Shown piece after piece: positions 7,185-14,407 of a stretch of DNA of 17,547 bases; position 1 is the stretch's first letter; every line of letters begins with the position of its first letter. The position numbers and the translations under genes were made by a program. The notes under the pieces were generated by a model. That model searched no databases, was not told the origin of the DNA, and saw nothing but the letters and a program-made list of their open reading frames with translations. Source of the DNA: an uncultured Lachnospiraceae bacterium (GTDB taxonomy: Bacteria > Bacillota > Clostridia > Lachnospirales > Lachnospiraceae); NCBI GenBank assembly GCA_902796375.1, contig CADBOW010000221.1:1-17547 (forward strand), written 5' to 3'.

Positions 7185-8856
7185 CGTCCTTTCCTCCTTC
7201 CTCCGGAGCCGGAACCGTCTCGGACTCTTCAGTGATCCGGCTGGCCGTCAGTACCGCATTTACGGCATTGGTCACAGCCTTCGAGGTAATGGTCGCGCCG
7301 GAGATAGCCTGGATCTCATCCTCCGCTGCGGGCTCCGTCTTCACAACCTTGAACTGCTCCACCTGTTTCTCCCTATACTGAGCCGTAAAGGCCGGATTAT
7401 CCCTTGCTTCCATACCCAGGCCGGTGGTCTCACCGATCTTCAGCATTTCAACTCCGGATACCTTTCCTTCCTTCAGGCCCACTGCCATACGGATATCTCC
7501 GGCGTAGCCCTCATGACTGGTCACGATCCAGATCTGTCCCGTAATATCATTTCCCTTCTTTGCCAGAACGCGGCTTTCCAGGGTAACTCCGCTGATGCCG
7601 CTGTCCTCCAGCGCCTTCTTCTCACTCTCCGAAAACTCCTTCTCCTCATAGGTGTCCGCATCCGGAAGAACCGCCTGATAGGATTCCTGCTTCTTACGCT
7701 CCTCCGTCTCACGGATCGGATCCTTCGTGATGGCATAAACGGCTCCCAGCAGCGCACCGGATACGATGGCGATGAGACAGATGGCGATCACGATCCGAAC
7801 CGGACTGTCCTTCCTGTCCTTCTTCGCCGGCGGCAGAGGAACTCCGTTTTCATCCAGCACAACCGGCTCCAGCCATCCCTTATTCTCCGAAAGCGGCTTC
7901 TTATCATATCCTTCGCCGAAGGACTTCGGATGACTGATCATTTCGATGATCGGAACCATAAGATTTCCGATGATGATGGCATAGGATACGCCCTCCGTAC
8001 TGCTGCCGAAGATCCGGAAGCAGAAGGTCAGCACGCCCAGAAGGCATCCGTAATAGATCTTCCCCCGATTGGTGATGGGAGATGTGGCATAATCCGTAGC
8101 CATGAAGAAGGCACCCATTACAAGTCCGCCGCCGCAGAGATGCGCAGCTGTAAACCGGGCCACCTCTTCCACGCCCATATCCTGTGTCAGTCCGTAGATC
8201 AGGATCAGGACTGCAAAGCTTGCCATATAGAAGAAGGGGATCGTAAGCCGGATCACTCCTCCCATCAGGAGATACAGTGCACCGATCAAAAGAGCGGCTG
8301 CAGAGGTTTCACCGATGGTTCCCGCTTCCGTTCCCAGGAACATTTTCCAGATATTGACACTTCCCGCGCCGGATTCACGAAGAACTGCCAGCGGAGTTGC
8401 GGTTGTCACTGCATCATAAGTAAACTTGGTCATGGGGCCCACGAAGGACATGACCAGGAAGCACCGTGCAGCCAGCGCCGGATTCATGAAATTCTGCCCG
8501 ATCCCGCCGAAGAGCTGTTTCACAACGATGATCGCAAAACCGCAGCCCAGGATCGCCATCCAGAAGGGAAGCGATACCGGAAGGTTCAGTGCCAGCAGAA
8601 GTCCCGTTACGGCAGCGGACAGATCCCGCACCGTGATCGGACGCTTCATGATCAGTTCCGAAAGATACTCAAATGCCATACAGGATACAACGCATACCAG
8701 GATCATCAGGAATGCGCGGAATCCGAAATTATAGACGCCCATAACGGAGGCCGGGAGAAGTGCGATCAGCACATCTGCCATGATCGCCGTGGTGGAAATC
8801 CTGCTTCTGATATGAGGAGATGCGGATATTTTCAGCATCGGATTTTTCTCTTCCAT
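7177..8856 (-). CDS. rnfD/rnfG: Fused Rnf subunits D and G (two flavin-binding modules in one polypeptide)
   Basis: One uninterrupted frame of 559 codons covers both rnfD and rnfG. Residues 1 to about 318 are RnfD: many membrane helices, QNFMNPALAARCFL (121-134) and the flavinylation region DAVTTATPL (148-156; expected FMN site T154). Residues about 320-352 are a charged linker (WLEPVVLDENGVPLPPAKKD and on). Residues about 353-559 are RnfG: a signal-anchor helix (353-375) and an external FMN-binding domain with SGAT (519-522; FMN site T522). Both flavins would sit on the outer side of the membrane, and a cytoplasmic linker would fit the known topology. These subunits pass electrons across the membrane within Rnf. 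It starts 4 bases after rnfC with GAGAGG 8 bases upstream and ends 8 bases inside rnfE. Confidence 0.94.
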   Translation of the reverse strand: MEEKNPMLKISASPHIRSRISTTAIMADVLIALLPASVMGVYNFGFRAFLMILVCVVSCMAFEYLSELIMKRPITVRDLSAAVTGLLLALNLPVSLPFWMAILGCGFAIIVVKQLFGGIGQNFMNPALAARCFLVMSFVGPMTKFTYDAVTTATPLAVLRESGAGSVNIWKMFLGTEAGTIGETSAAALLIGALYLLMGGVIRLTIPFFYMASFAVLILIYGLTQDMGVEEVARFTAAHLCGGGLVMGAFFMATDYATSPITNRGKIYYGCLLGVLTFCFRIFGSSTEGVSYAIIIGNLMVPIIEMISHPKSFGEGYDKKPLSENKGWLEPVVLDENGVPLPPAKKDRKDSPVRIVIAICLIAIVSGALLGAVYAITKDPIRETEERKKQESYQAVLPDADTYEEKEFSESEKKALEDSGISGVTLESRVLAKKGNDITGQIWIVTSHEGYAGDIRMAVGLKEGKVSGVEMLKIGETTGLGMEARDNPAFTAQYREKQVEQFKVVKTEPAAEDEIQAISGATITSKAVTNAVNAVLTASRITEESETVPAPEEGGKDDE

Positions 8857-8860
8857 TCCG

Positions 8861-10183
8861 CTATCCTCTCTTTCTGTTGGCCAGAACCTGTTTCCGGGTT
8901 CCCGCGATCGTTTGTGTCAGATGTCTCTTCGCCGGGCATACATAGGAACAGCACCCGCATTCACAGCATTCCATTCCATGGTACTTCTGGAAGCCTTCCA
9001 GGTCCTTTGCTTCCGCCAGATCCATCAGCAGATTCGGCTCGATCCGACCCGGGCAGACGGATACACATTTTCCGCACTTTATGCACTGGGACGGTTTTGC
9101 ATCCGCCACCGCATCCTTGCTGAGTGCCAGAATGGCAGAGGTTCCCTTCGTCACGGGAACGTCCAGCTCATACAGTGCCTTCCCCATCATCGGGCCGCCT
9201 GCGATCACCTTCGCAGGATCCTTTTTGAATCCGCCGGCTGCATTGATCAGCTCCCGGAAGGAGGTTCCGATGGGAACGATAAAATTCTGCGGATGCTCCA
9301 CACAGTCTCCGGTCACGGTCACCACACGGGAGATTACGGGAAGTCCCAGCATCACCGCCTCATAGATGGAAATGATGGTATCCACATTATGGACGATACA
9401 TCCGGCATCCGCCGGAAGATTATTCGAGTTTACATAACGCCCAGTATTCGCATAGATCAGCTGACGCTCCGCTCCCTGGGGATACTTGGTCTTCACCTTG
9501 TTCACGCGGATCCTTGGTTCATCCTTCGTCTTCTCCCGAAGGATCCGGATGGCTTCCGGCTTATTATCCTCGATGGCTATGATTCCCTGGGCACCCTGAA
9601 AAAGACCGATAACGATCTTCAGACCGTCTACGATCTTCTCAGGCTCTTCGATCATCCGTCGGTAGTCCGAAGTGAGATACGGTTCACACTCCGCTCCGTT
9701 CACGATGATGCAGTCTATATCATCTTCATTTCTGGGAGACAGCTTCACATCCGAAGGAAATCCTGCACCGCCCATACCTACAACGCCGGCATTTCGGATG
9801 ATCGAGATCACATCCTCCCGGTACAGTCCCTCCAGCGGACGGACATTCTTCGAGAAATCCACCGAATCAAACATGCCGTCATTTTCGATCACTATGGAAT
9901 CCACCCGGCCGCCGGAGGGAACCACACGCTTTTCAATCCCCTTCACCGTACCGGATACGGCGGAATGAATATTGGCCGAAACAAATCCCGCTGCTTCGGC
10001 GATCAACTGTCCTGCCAGAACCCGGTCTCCCTTTTTCACAACCGGCTTCGCAGGCGCACCAATATGCTGACTCAGAGGATAGACCGCGTCCTTCTGTGTA
10101 ACATAGGCACGAATCGCCTGATCCTGCGTCAGCTTCTTTCCATCATCCGGGTGTACACCACCCCGGAAGGTAAACTTTAACAT
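8861..10183 (-). CDS. rnfC: Rnf complex subunit C (NADH/FMN and iron-sulfur subunit)
   Basis: A 440-residue peripheral subunit that exchanges electrons with NAD(H). The standard RnfC start is present (TFRGGVHPDDGK, 5-16). A Rossmann-like glycine-rich segment, VGMGGAGFPSD (135-145), lies in the nucleotide/FMN domain, with NGAECEPYL at 162-170. Two 4Fe-4S motifs follow: C367, C370, C373, C377 and C406, C409, C412, C416. The length fits clostridial RnfC. It is the first gene of the rnf operon, with AAAGG 9 bases before the ATG and a good promoter about 95 bases upstream. Gene order C-D-G-E-A-B is the clostridial arrangement. Confidence 0.97.
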   Translation of the reverse strand: MLKFTFRGGVHPDDGKKLTQDQAIRAYVTQKDAVYPLSQHIGAPAKPVVKKGDRVLAGQLIAEAAGFVSANIHSAVSGTVKGIEKRVVPSGGRVDSIVIENDGMFDSVDFSKNVRPLEGLYREDVISIIRNAGVVGMGGAGFPSDVKLSPRNEDDIDCIIVNGAECEPYLTSDYRRMIEEPEKIVDGLKIVIGLFQGAQGIIAIEDNKPEAIRILREKTKDEPRIRVNKVKTKYPQGAERQLIYANTGRYVNSNNLPADAGCIVHNVDTIISIYEAVMLGLPVISRVVTVTGDCVEHPQNFIVPIGTSFRELINAAGGFKKDPAKVIAGGPMMGKALYELDVPVTKGTSAILALSKDAVADAKPSQCIKCGKCVSVCPGRIEPNLLMDLAEAKDLEGFQKYHGMECCECGCCSYVCPAKRHLTQTIAGTRKQVLANRKRG

Positions 10184-10216
10184 CTCTATTTGCCTTTCTC
10201 ATCATTCAGTTGAGTC

Positions 10217-10251
10217 TGGAATTATGTCGACACAAAATGTGCCACGTTCCA
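10217..10251 (-). promoter_or_regulatory. Inverted repeat in the rnf leader (possible operator or hairpin)
   Basis: In the predicted 5' leader of rnfC, GGCACA and TGTGTC (minus strand) face each other across three bases, flanked by a second inverted pair TGGAA / TTCCA. The inner stem has six pairs including one G-U. It lies 20-60 bases downstream of the predicted start of transcription. It does not match the Rex consensus. The function is inferred from position only. Confidence 0.3.
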
Positions 10252-10276
10252 ATTCATCAGATACCCACATATTGGT

Positions 10277-10305
10277 ATTTTATACGAAATACACGCTCTG
10301 TGCAA
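10277..10305 (-). promoter_or_regulatory. Putative sigma-A promoter of the rnf operon
   Basis: On the minus strand TTGCAC (10300-10305) and TAAAAT (10277-10282) are separated by exactly 17 bases, in the only sizeable gap (10184-10375) between the Gx gene and rnfC. Transcription would start near 10270, giving a leader of about 87 bases. No strong terminator is visible between the Gx stop and this promoter, so read-through from the apbE block may also reach rnf. Confidence 0.65.
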
Positions 10306-10375
10306 CTTAAAAAACCCTGTTTTATGTAACTTTTTTCGAAACGGACCCGGGGATATTTCCCAGCCATTTCCTCCG

Positions 10376-10891
10376 TTATTCGTCCTCCGATTCCCCGTCC
10401 TCATCCAGGGGAACTCTCCGGATCAGAACCCCTGCCAGGATACCGATCAGGGCCCCTGCCACGGCGCCCACGGGAAGCAGTACGGCCAGATATCCCAGGA
10501 TTCCTCCGGTCTTCAGAAGAAATGCCGCTGCCGCCACCTGTCCGATATTATGAAAGACACCCCCCAGAACACTGACTCCCATGGAGGAAAGCTTCGGGAT
10601 GGGTCTGGCCAGAAGCATGACTCCCAGACTGAATGCCGCCCCTGCCAGACTGTAAAGCATCGTCATGACATTTCCGAACAGGAGGGCAGACAGCAGGATC
10701 CTTCCCACCGCCAGAAATACGGCATCTGCCGCCCCCAGCTGATACAGCGCATAGACGGTCACGATATTGGCAAGGCCGATCCGAATGCCCGGAATTCCGT
10801 AGAATACCGGGATCAGGCTTTCCAGATAGGAAAGCACCAGAGCCAGCGCCAGCAGACAGCCGCGATATGCGATTCGTCGGTTATTACTCAT
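10376..10891 (-). CDS. Gx family membrane protein (heptaprenyl diphosphate synthase component I-like)
   Basis: A 171-residue, almost entirely hydrophobic protein with about five membrane segments. Motifs of the Gx / Hpre_diP_synt_I family are visible: GIPGIRIGLANI (32-43), GRILLSALLFGN (63-74) and FHNIGQ (113-118), with an acidic C-terminal tail. The historical name suggests a part of heptaprenyl diphosphate synthase, but there is no catalytic partner here. Next to apbE and rnf, a role in supplying or handling a flavin, quinone or Rnf-related component is the more natural inference. Its ATG overlaps the upstream gene by 8 bases, with GGGAGG 5-6 bases before the start. It ends 192 bases before rnfC. 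Confidence 0.85.
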   Translation of the reverse strand: MSNNRRIAYRGCLLALALVLSYLESLIPVFYGIPGIRIGLANIVTVYALYQLGAADAVFLAVGRILLSALLFGNVMTMLYSLAGAAFSLGVMLLARPIPKLSSMGVSVLGGVFHNIGQVAAAAFLLKTGGILGYLAVLLPVGAVAGALIGILAGVLIRRVPLDEDGESEDE

Positions 10892-11255
10892 CTTCGCCTC
10901 CCTGAATCTCCACCGCCAGCTTATGGGGAAGACACAGGATCGTCTCCCCTGCCTTCCGGATCTCCGAATGCTTCACACAGATCCTGTCCGGGCAGTCCGC
11001 TTCCGTGACGGACACATTTCCTTCCCGGATCCGAAGGACATTATACCCTGCATCGGTCCGGATGGTGGTCTCCAGATCCCGGTCCAGAGAATACGTTTCC
11101 CTGACCACTCCGTCCACGGAAACCACCACCCGCCTGCCATCCGCCGAAAAGATACGGACCGCCAGCAGAAACAGGACTGAGGCGGCCAGGATCCCGACCA
11201 GAAGAAGGATATCGGTCCGGGTGATATGCATTTGTCTACGTTCATCCTTCTTCAT
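10884..11255 (-). CDS. NusG domain II-containing small membrane-anchored protein
   Basis: A 123-residue protein with one N-terminal membrane helix (about 15-34) and an external domain of the NusG_II family. The family pattern is present: DCPDRICVKH (87-96) and a second Cys in CLPHKL (108-113), giving C88, C93 and C108. Despite the name it is not the transcription factor NusG: there is no NGN domain and it is exported. Its biochemical role is unknown; its regular place beside apbE, Gx and rnf genes suggests a part in Rnf or flavoprotein assembly. It overlaps apbE by 14 bases and the Gx gene by 8. The start is uncertain: neither ATG 11255 nor ATG 11231 (M9) has a well-spaced ribosome binding site, which suggests translational coupling to apbE. 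Confidence 0.82.
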   Translation of the reverse strand: MKKDERRQMHITRTDILLLVGILAASVLFLLAVRIFSADGRRVVVSVDGVVRETYSLDRDLETTIRTDAGYNVLRIREGNVSVTEADCPDRICVKHSEIRKAGETILCLPHKLAVEIQGGEDE

Positions 11256-12363
11256 CTTTCGTGTTTCTGATCTCTCCTCTTACTTCGACCCGTCCTTCCA
11301 GTCCTGCAGTGATACAGATGCTTCCGTCCGTCCGTATCAGGACAGCCTCCGCCCCATAGAGGGAAAGCAGCTTCTTCGCCTTCTCCTCCCCCAGGATATA
11401 GCAGGCTGTGGAAAGTCCGTCGCTGATCAGTCCGTTCTCACAGACCACCGTCACGGACACCAGTCCGCTTTCTGCCGGATGCAGTGTGGCCGGATCTATG
11501 ATGTGATGATAACGCACCCCATCCTTTTCAATGTATTTCTCATATCCTCCCGAGGTGGATATGCATTGCTTCTTCGTTCCTGCCGGAAATGTGATGACTC
11601 CCAGCACATCCTCCGGAAGCCCCTCCGGGTCCCGGATTCCCACCTTGAAGCCCTCTCCGTTCTCTCTGGTCCCAAATACCATCACGCTCCCGCCCACCGC
11701 GATCACACCACCGCTTACGGAAGACGCGAAATCAGATTGCAGCCGGTCATATGCCGCATCCAGAGCATAGCCCTTCCCCACGGCTCCGAGATCCAGGACC
11801 GTTTCCCCGTCCGAACGTGTGAGCAGGGCGCCCTGCTCCTCCTTCCCGGCCCGGGTCACGGAAATGCCCTTCCGGTCCGCACGCTCCGCTGCATGCTTCA
11901 GATCGGCATCTGTGGGAACCTGAAACTGTTCCTCCGAGGCATCCTCGATCCCCCAGAGGGTAAGGACCGGACGAAGGGTGATATCCAGTGCCCCCTCCGA
12001 ACGTTCTCCCAATTCCAGCGACTGCTCCACAGCCCTTCCCAGGGTCTCGCTGACGGACACGCCTTCGCCTGCCTTTGCGGACCGGTTCCACCGGGCCAGT
12101 TCGGATGCTTCGATCCGCCATGAGATCACTTCCTCATCCAGCCTTCGGATCTCCTCTTCCGCCGCTTCCGCTCCAGCAGCCGCATGGGGCCCGTAAAGCT
12201 TCACAGATACCGCGCTTCCCATGGAAAATGCGGTCCGGGAAGCTTCCGTATCCTTCTTATTCCTTTGAAATATCAGCGCGCCGGCGATCAGAACCGCAGC
12301 TGCAAACAGCATTCCCACGATCGCCAGAATCCGCCGCCTTGAAGACTGCTCCATATGATCCAT
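11242..12363 (-). CDS. apbE: FAD:protein FMN transferase, membrane-anchored
   Basis: ApbE moves FMN from FAD onto a threonine of target proteins such as RnfD and RnfG on the outer face of the membrane, using Mg2+. The 373-residue product has an N-terminal anchor (about 11-32) without a lipobox cysteine, then the ApbE fold: FSMGS (46-50), LDLGAVGKGYALD (190-202), VSGGVIAVGGS (216-226), ISTSGGYEKY (268-277), HHIIDPATLHP (286-296) and the metal-binding end DGLSTACYILG (315-325). Length and motif order are normal. It begins 11 bases after the ABC-F stop and overlaps the NusG-II gene. Its substrates are probably the RnfDG fusion encoded about 3.5 kb downstream. The start at 12363 versus M4 at 12354 is unresolved because no clear ribosome binding site is seen. 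Confidence 0.95.
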   Translation of the reverse strand: MDHMEQSSRRRILAIVGMLFAAAVLIAGALIFQRNKKDTEASRTAFSMGSAVSVKLYGPHAAAGAEAAEEEIRRLDEEVISWRIEASELARWNRSAKAGEGVSVSETLGRAVEQSLELGERSEGALDITLRPVLTLWGIEDASEEQFQVPTDADLKHAAERADRKGISVTRAGKEEQGALLTRSDGETVLDLGAVGKGYALDAAYDRLQSDFASSVSGGVIAVGGSVMVFGTRENGEGFKVGIRDPEGLPEDVLGVITFPAGTKKQCISTSGGYEKYIEKDGVRYHHIIDPATLHPAESGLVSVTVVCENGLISDGLSTACYILGEEKAKKLLSLYGAEAVLIRTDGSICITAGLEGRVEVRGEIRNTKDEEG

Positions 12364-12374
12364 ATCTCTGTCAC

Positions 12375-14336
12375 TTACTGAAGCTCCTCCAGCTGCTCAT
12401 ACCATCCCAGCAGCTGTTCCTCCAGCTCCTGCTGTCTGGTGGTCAGCTTCGTCAGAAGCTCCGCATTGGTTCCGTTCTCCGGAAGATTCATCTCTCTGTT
12501 GATCTCCTCCAGCTCTTCTTCCGCCCCTGCCACCAGCTTCTCCAGCTTCCGCCTGTCACTGGTACGTTTCCGTTCCGCAGCATAGGCTTCCTTTCTCTGA
12601 AGGTACTCCTCTTTCCCACCGCCTCCGTTCTCCTTAGCATAGGCTTCCGTGGACACGATGGAAAAGCCGTTTCTGGTCACGGACAGGTTCTGATCCGCAT
12701 GGGGATTTTCTCCGTTCTGCAGCTGATACAGCCGGTCCCGATTCTCCTCATAATAATCATAATTCCCCTTATAACTGGTAAGCACCTTATTCCTGAGCTC
12801 CAGGATCCGGGTTGCCGTCTGATTGATGAAATACCGGTCGTGGCTGACATACAGCACGGTTCCGGTATAATTCCGGATGGCGTCCTCCAGGATCTCCTTG
12901 GAGGGAATATCCAGATGGTTGGTAGGCTCATCCAATACCAGCAGATTCGCCGGAGACAGCATCAGCTTCGCCAGGGACACACGTCCTCTCTCACCGCCGG
13001 ACAGATCCCCTATCTTCTGAAACACCTTATCTCCTGTGAACAGAAATGCTGCAAGCACATTCCGGATCCTTGTATTATTCATTTCCGGAAATGTATCCGA
13101 CATCTCATCAAACAGTGTTTTCTCCAGATCCAGGTCCTGATTCTCCTGATCGAAATAACCCATCCGGACCTTCGCCCCCAGGGTAACGGTTCCCGCGTCC
13201 TTCGGAAGCTTCCGTGCCAGGATCTTCAGAAGTGTTGTTTTCCCCGTTCCGTTTCCGCCGATCAGCGCCACGTGCTCGCCCCGTTTGATGTCCAGTCCCA
13301 GCTCCTCAAACAATCGGTTATCTCCGAAGGCCTTTGCCAGATGCTCTGCAAAAAGCACATCCTCACCGGATTCCGTAACCGGCGTCAGTGTGAGGCGCAT
13401 CTCGGAATGAACCTCCTCCGGTTTATCGATCCGCTCGATCTTATCCAGAAGCTTCTCCCGGCTTTCCGCCCGCTTGATGGACTTCTCCCGGTTGAACTGC
13501 TTCAGCTTGCGGATCACATCCTCCTCATGCCGGATCTCCGCCTGCTGATTGAGATATGCCTTCCACGCATCCTGTCGTTTCTTCTCACTCTGCTCCCGAT
13601 AGAAGCTGTAATTGCCCCGATACAGTGTGGATCGGCCCAGCTCGATCTCCAGGATCTGGTTCGATACCCTGTCGATAAAAAGCCGGTCATGGCTGACTAC
13701 GATCACTGCTCCCGGGTATCCCGACAGGAAGCCCTCCAGCCAATGGATCGAAGGCATATCCAGATGGTTTGTGGGCTCATCCAGAAGGATCACATCCGGA
13801 TGGGACAGCAGCAGCTGTCCCAGAGCGATCCGCATCTTCTGGCCTCCGGACAGGGACTGGATATCCCGGTCATAATCCGCCTCGGAGAAGCCCAGTCCCT
13901 TCAGTACCCCCACGATCTCACTTTCATAGGCATAACCGTTCTCCCGGTCATAGCGGGTTGAAAGGCGGTTGTAGGTTTCCAGCACCTTATCCAGTTCCTC
14001 GCCGGACAGGTGTTTCATTTCCTCTTCCAGTTCCCGGAGTCTCTGCTCCATACGGATCAGATATCCCTTGGCCTGCTCCATTTCCTGATAGACCGTATTC
14101 TGAAAGGATATATCCTGATGCTGGGACAGATATCCGATCCGGATATCCCTGGCCCGTACCACGGTCCCGGTATCCGGTGTACTGTCTCCGAGAAGGATCC
14201 GGAGCAATGTGGTCTTGCCCGCGCCGTTCACTCCGACGATGGCCAGCTTATCCTTCTCCTCGATATGAAAACTGATATTTTTTAATACCTCAACATCCCC
14301 GAAGGACTTTGAGACATTCTGACATGCAAGGATCAT
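12375..14336 (-). CDS. ABC-F family ATPase (ribosome-associated, YdiF/Uup-like)
   Basis: A 653-residue cytoplasmic protein with two ABC ATPase domains and no membrane segments, the mark of the ABC-F family acting on ribosomes. Domain 1: Walker A GVNGAGKTT (35-43), LSGGQ (162-166), DEPTNHLD (186-193). The linker (about 235-315) is basic and helical, the part that reaches the tRNA sites. Domain 2: Walker A GGNGTGKTT (360-368), LSGGE (445-449), DEPTNHLD (469-476). A charged coiled-coil tail follows (about 575-653), as in YdiF or Uup. It may be a translation factor or an antibiotic-protection protein; the sequence alone does not decide. The start has AGAGGAG just upstream and overlaps the stop of a 13-codon leader ORF. 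It is followed after 11 bases by apbE. Confidence 0.93.
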   Translation of the reverse strand: MILACQNVSKSFGDVEVLKNISFHIEEKDKLAIVGVNGAGKTTLLRILLGDSTPDTGTVVRARDIRIGYLSQHQDISFQNTVYQEMEQAKGYLIRMEQRLRELEEEMKHLSGEELDKVLETYNRLSTRYDRENGYAYESEIVGVLKGLGFSEADYDRDIQSLSGGQKMRIALGQLLLSHPDVILLDEPTNHLDMPSIHWLEGFLSGYPGAVIVVSHDRLFIDRVSNQILEIELGRSTLYRGNYSFYREQSEKKRQDAWKAYLNQQAEIRHEEDVIRKLKQFNREKSIKRAESREKLLDKIERIDKPEEVHSEMRLTLTPVTESGEDVLFAEHLAKAFGDNRLFEELGLDIKRGEHVALIGGNGTGKTTLLKILARKLPKDAGTVTLGAKVRMGYFDQENQDLDLEKTLFDEMSDTFPEMNNTRIRNVLAAFLFTGDKVFQKIGDLSGGERGRVSLAKLMLSPANLLVLDEPTNHLDIPSKEILEDAIRNYTGTVLYVSHDRYFINQTATRILELRNKVLTSYKGNYDYYEENRDRLYQLQNGENPHADQNLSVTRNGFSIVSTEAYAKENGGGGKEEYLQRKEAYAAERKRTSDRRKLEKLVAGAEEELEEINREMNLPENGTNAELLTKLTTRQQELEEQLLGWYEQLEELQ

Positions 14337-14374
14337 AGTCTCCTCTTTCCTATAGTGTTACTTCTCCTGCTCAT
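14333..14374 (-). CDS. 13-codon leader peptide upstream of the ABC-F gene
   Basis: In the 71-base gap between radA and the ABC-F gene, a perfect AGGAGG (14382-14387) stands 7 bases before an ATG. It opens a 13-codon frame, MSRRSNTIGKRRL, whose TGA overlaps the ABC-F ATG as ATGA. Five of 13 residues are basic (three AGG/AGA Arg in the first and last thirds). This ribosome binding site is better than the ABC-F gene's own. ABC-F resistance genes are often controlled by such leader ORFs, through ribosome stalling or coupling. Here it could simply ensure coupled translation. No attenuator hairpin is visible in the gap, so a translational rather than a transcriptional mechanism would be expected. 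Not proven to be translated. Confidence 0.5.
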   Translation of the reverse strand: MSRRSNTIGKRRL

Positions 14375-14407
14375 ATGAATACCTCCTCGTAAATGTACCC
14401 CGTCCTT

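Noticed and set aside
10217..10251. A Rex (NADH-sensing) operator before rnfC
   Set aside because: The dyad does not match the TTGTTAA / TTAACAA type Rex consensus; only an unspecific inverted repeat is reported.
10257..10367. A 36-codon minus-strand frame right after the Gx gene, with GGAGG before its ATG
   Set aside because: The ribosome binding site is only 2 bases from the ATG, the frame runs through the rnf promoter boxes, and the peptide shows nothing recognisable.
12075..13961. A 628-codon plus-strand open frame opposite the ABC-F gene
   Set aside because: It lies wholly opposite genes with clear conserved domains, its translation is low-complexity and shows no motif, and it is explained by the codon bias of the real gene. 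The same holds for the plus-strand frames at 7513-9123, 8912-10180 and 14393-15808.
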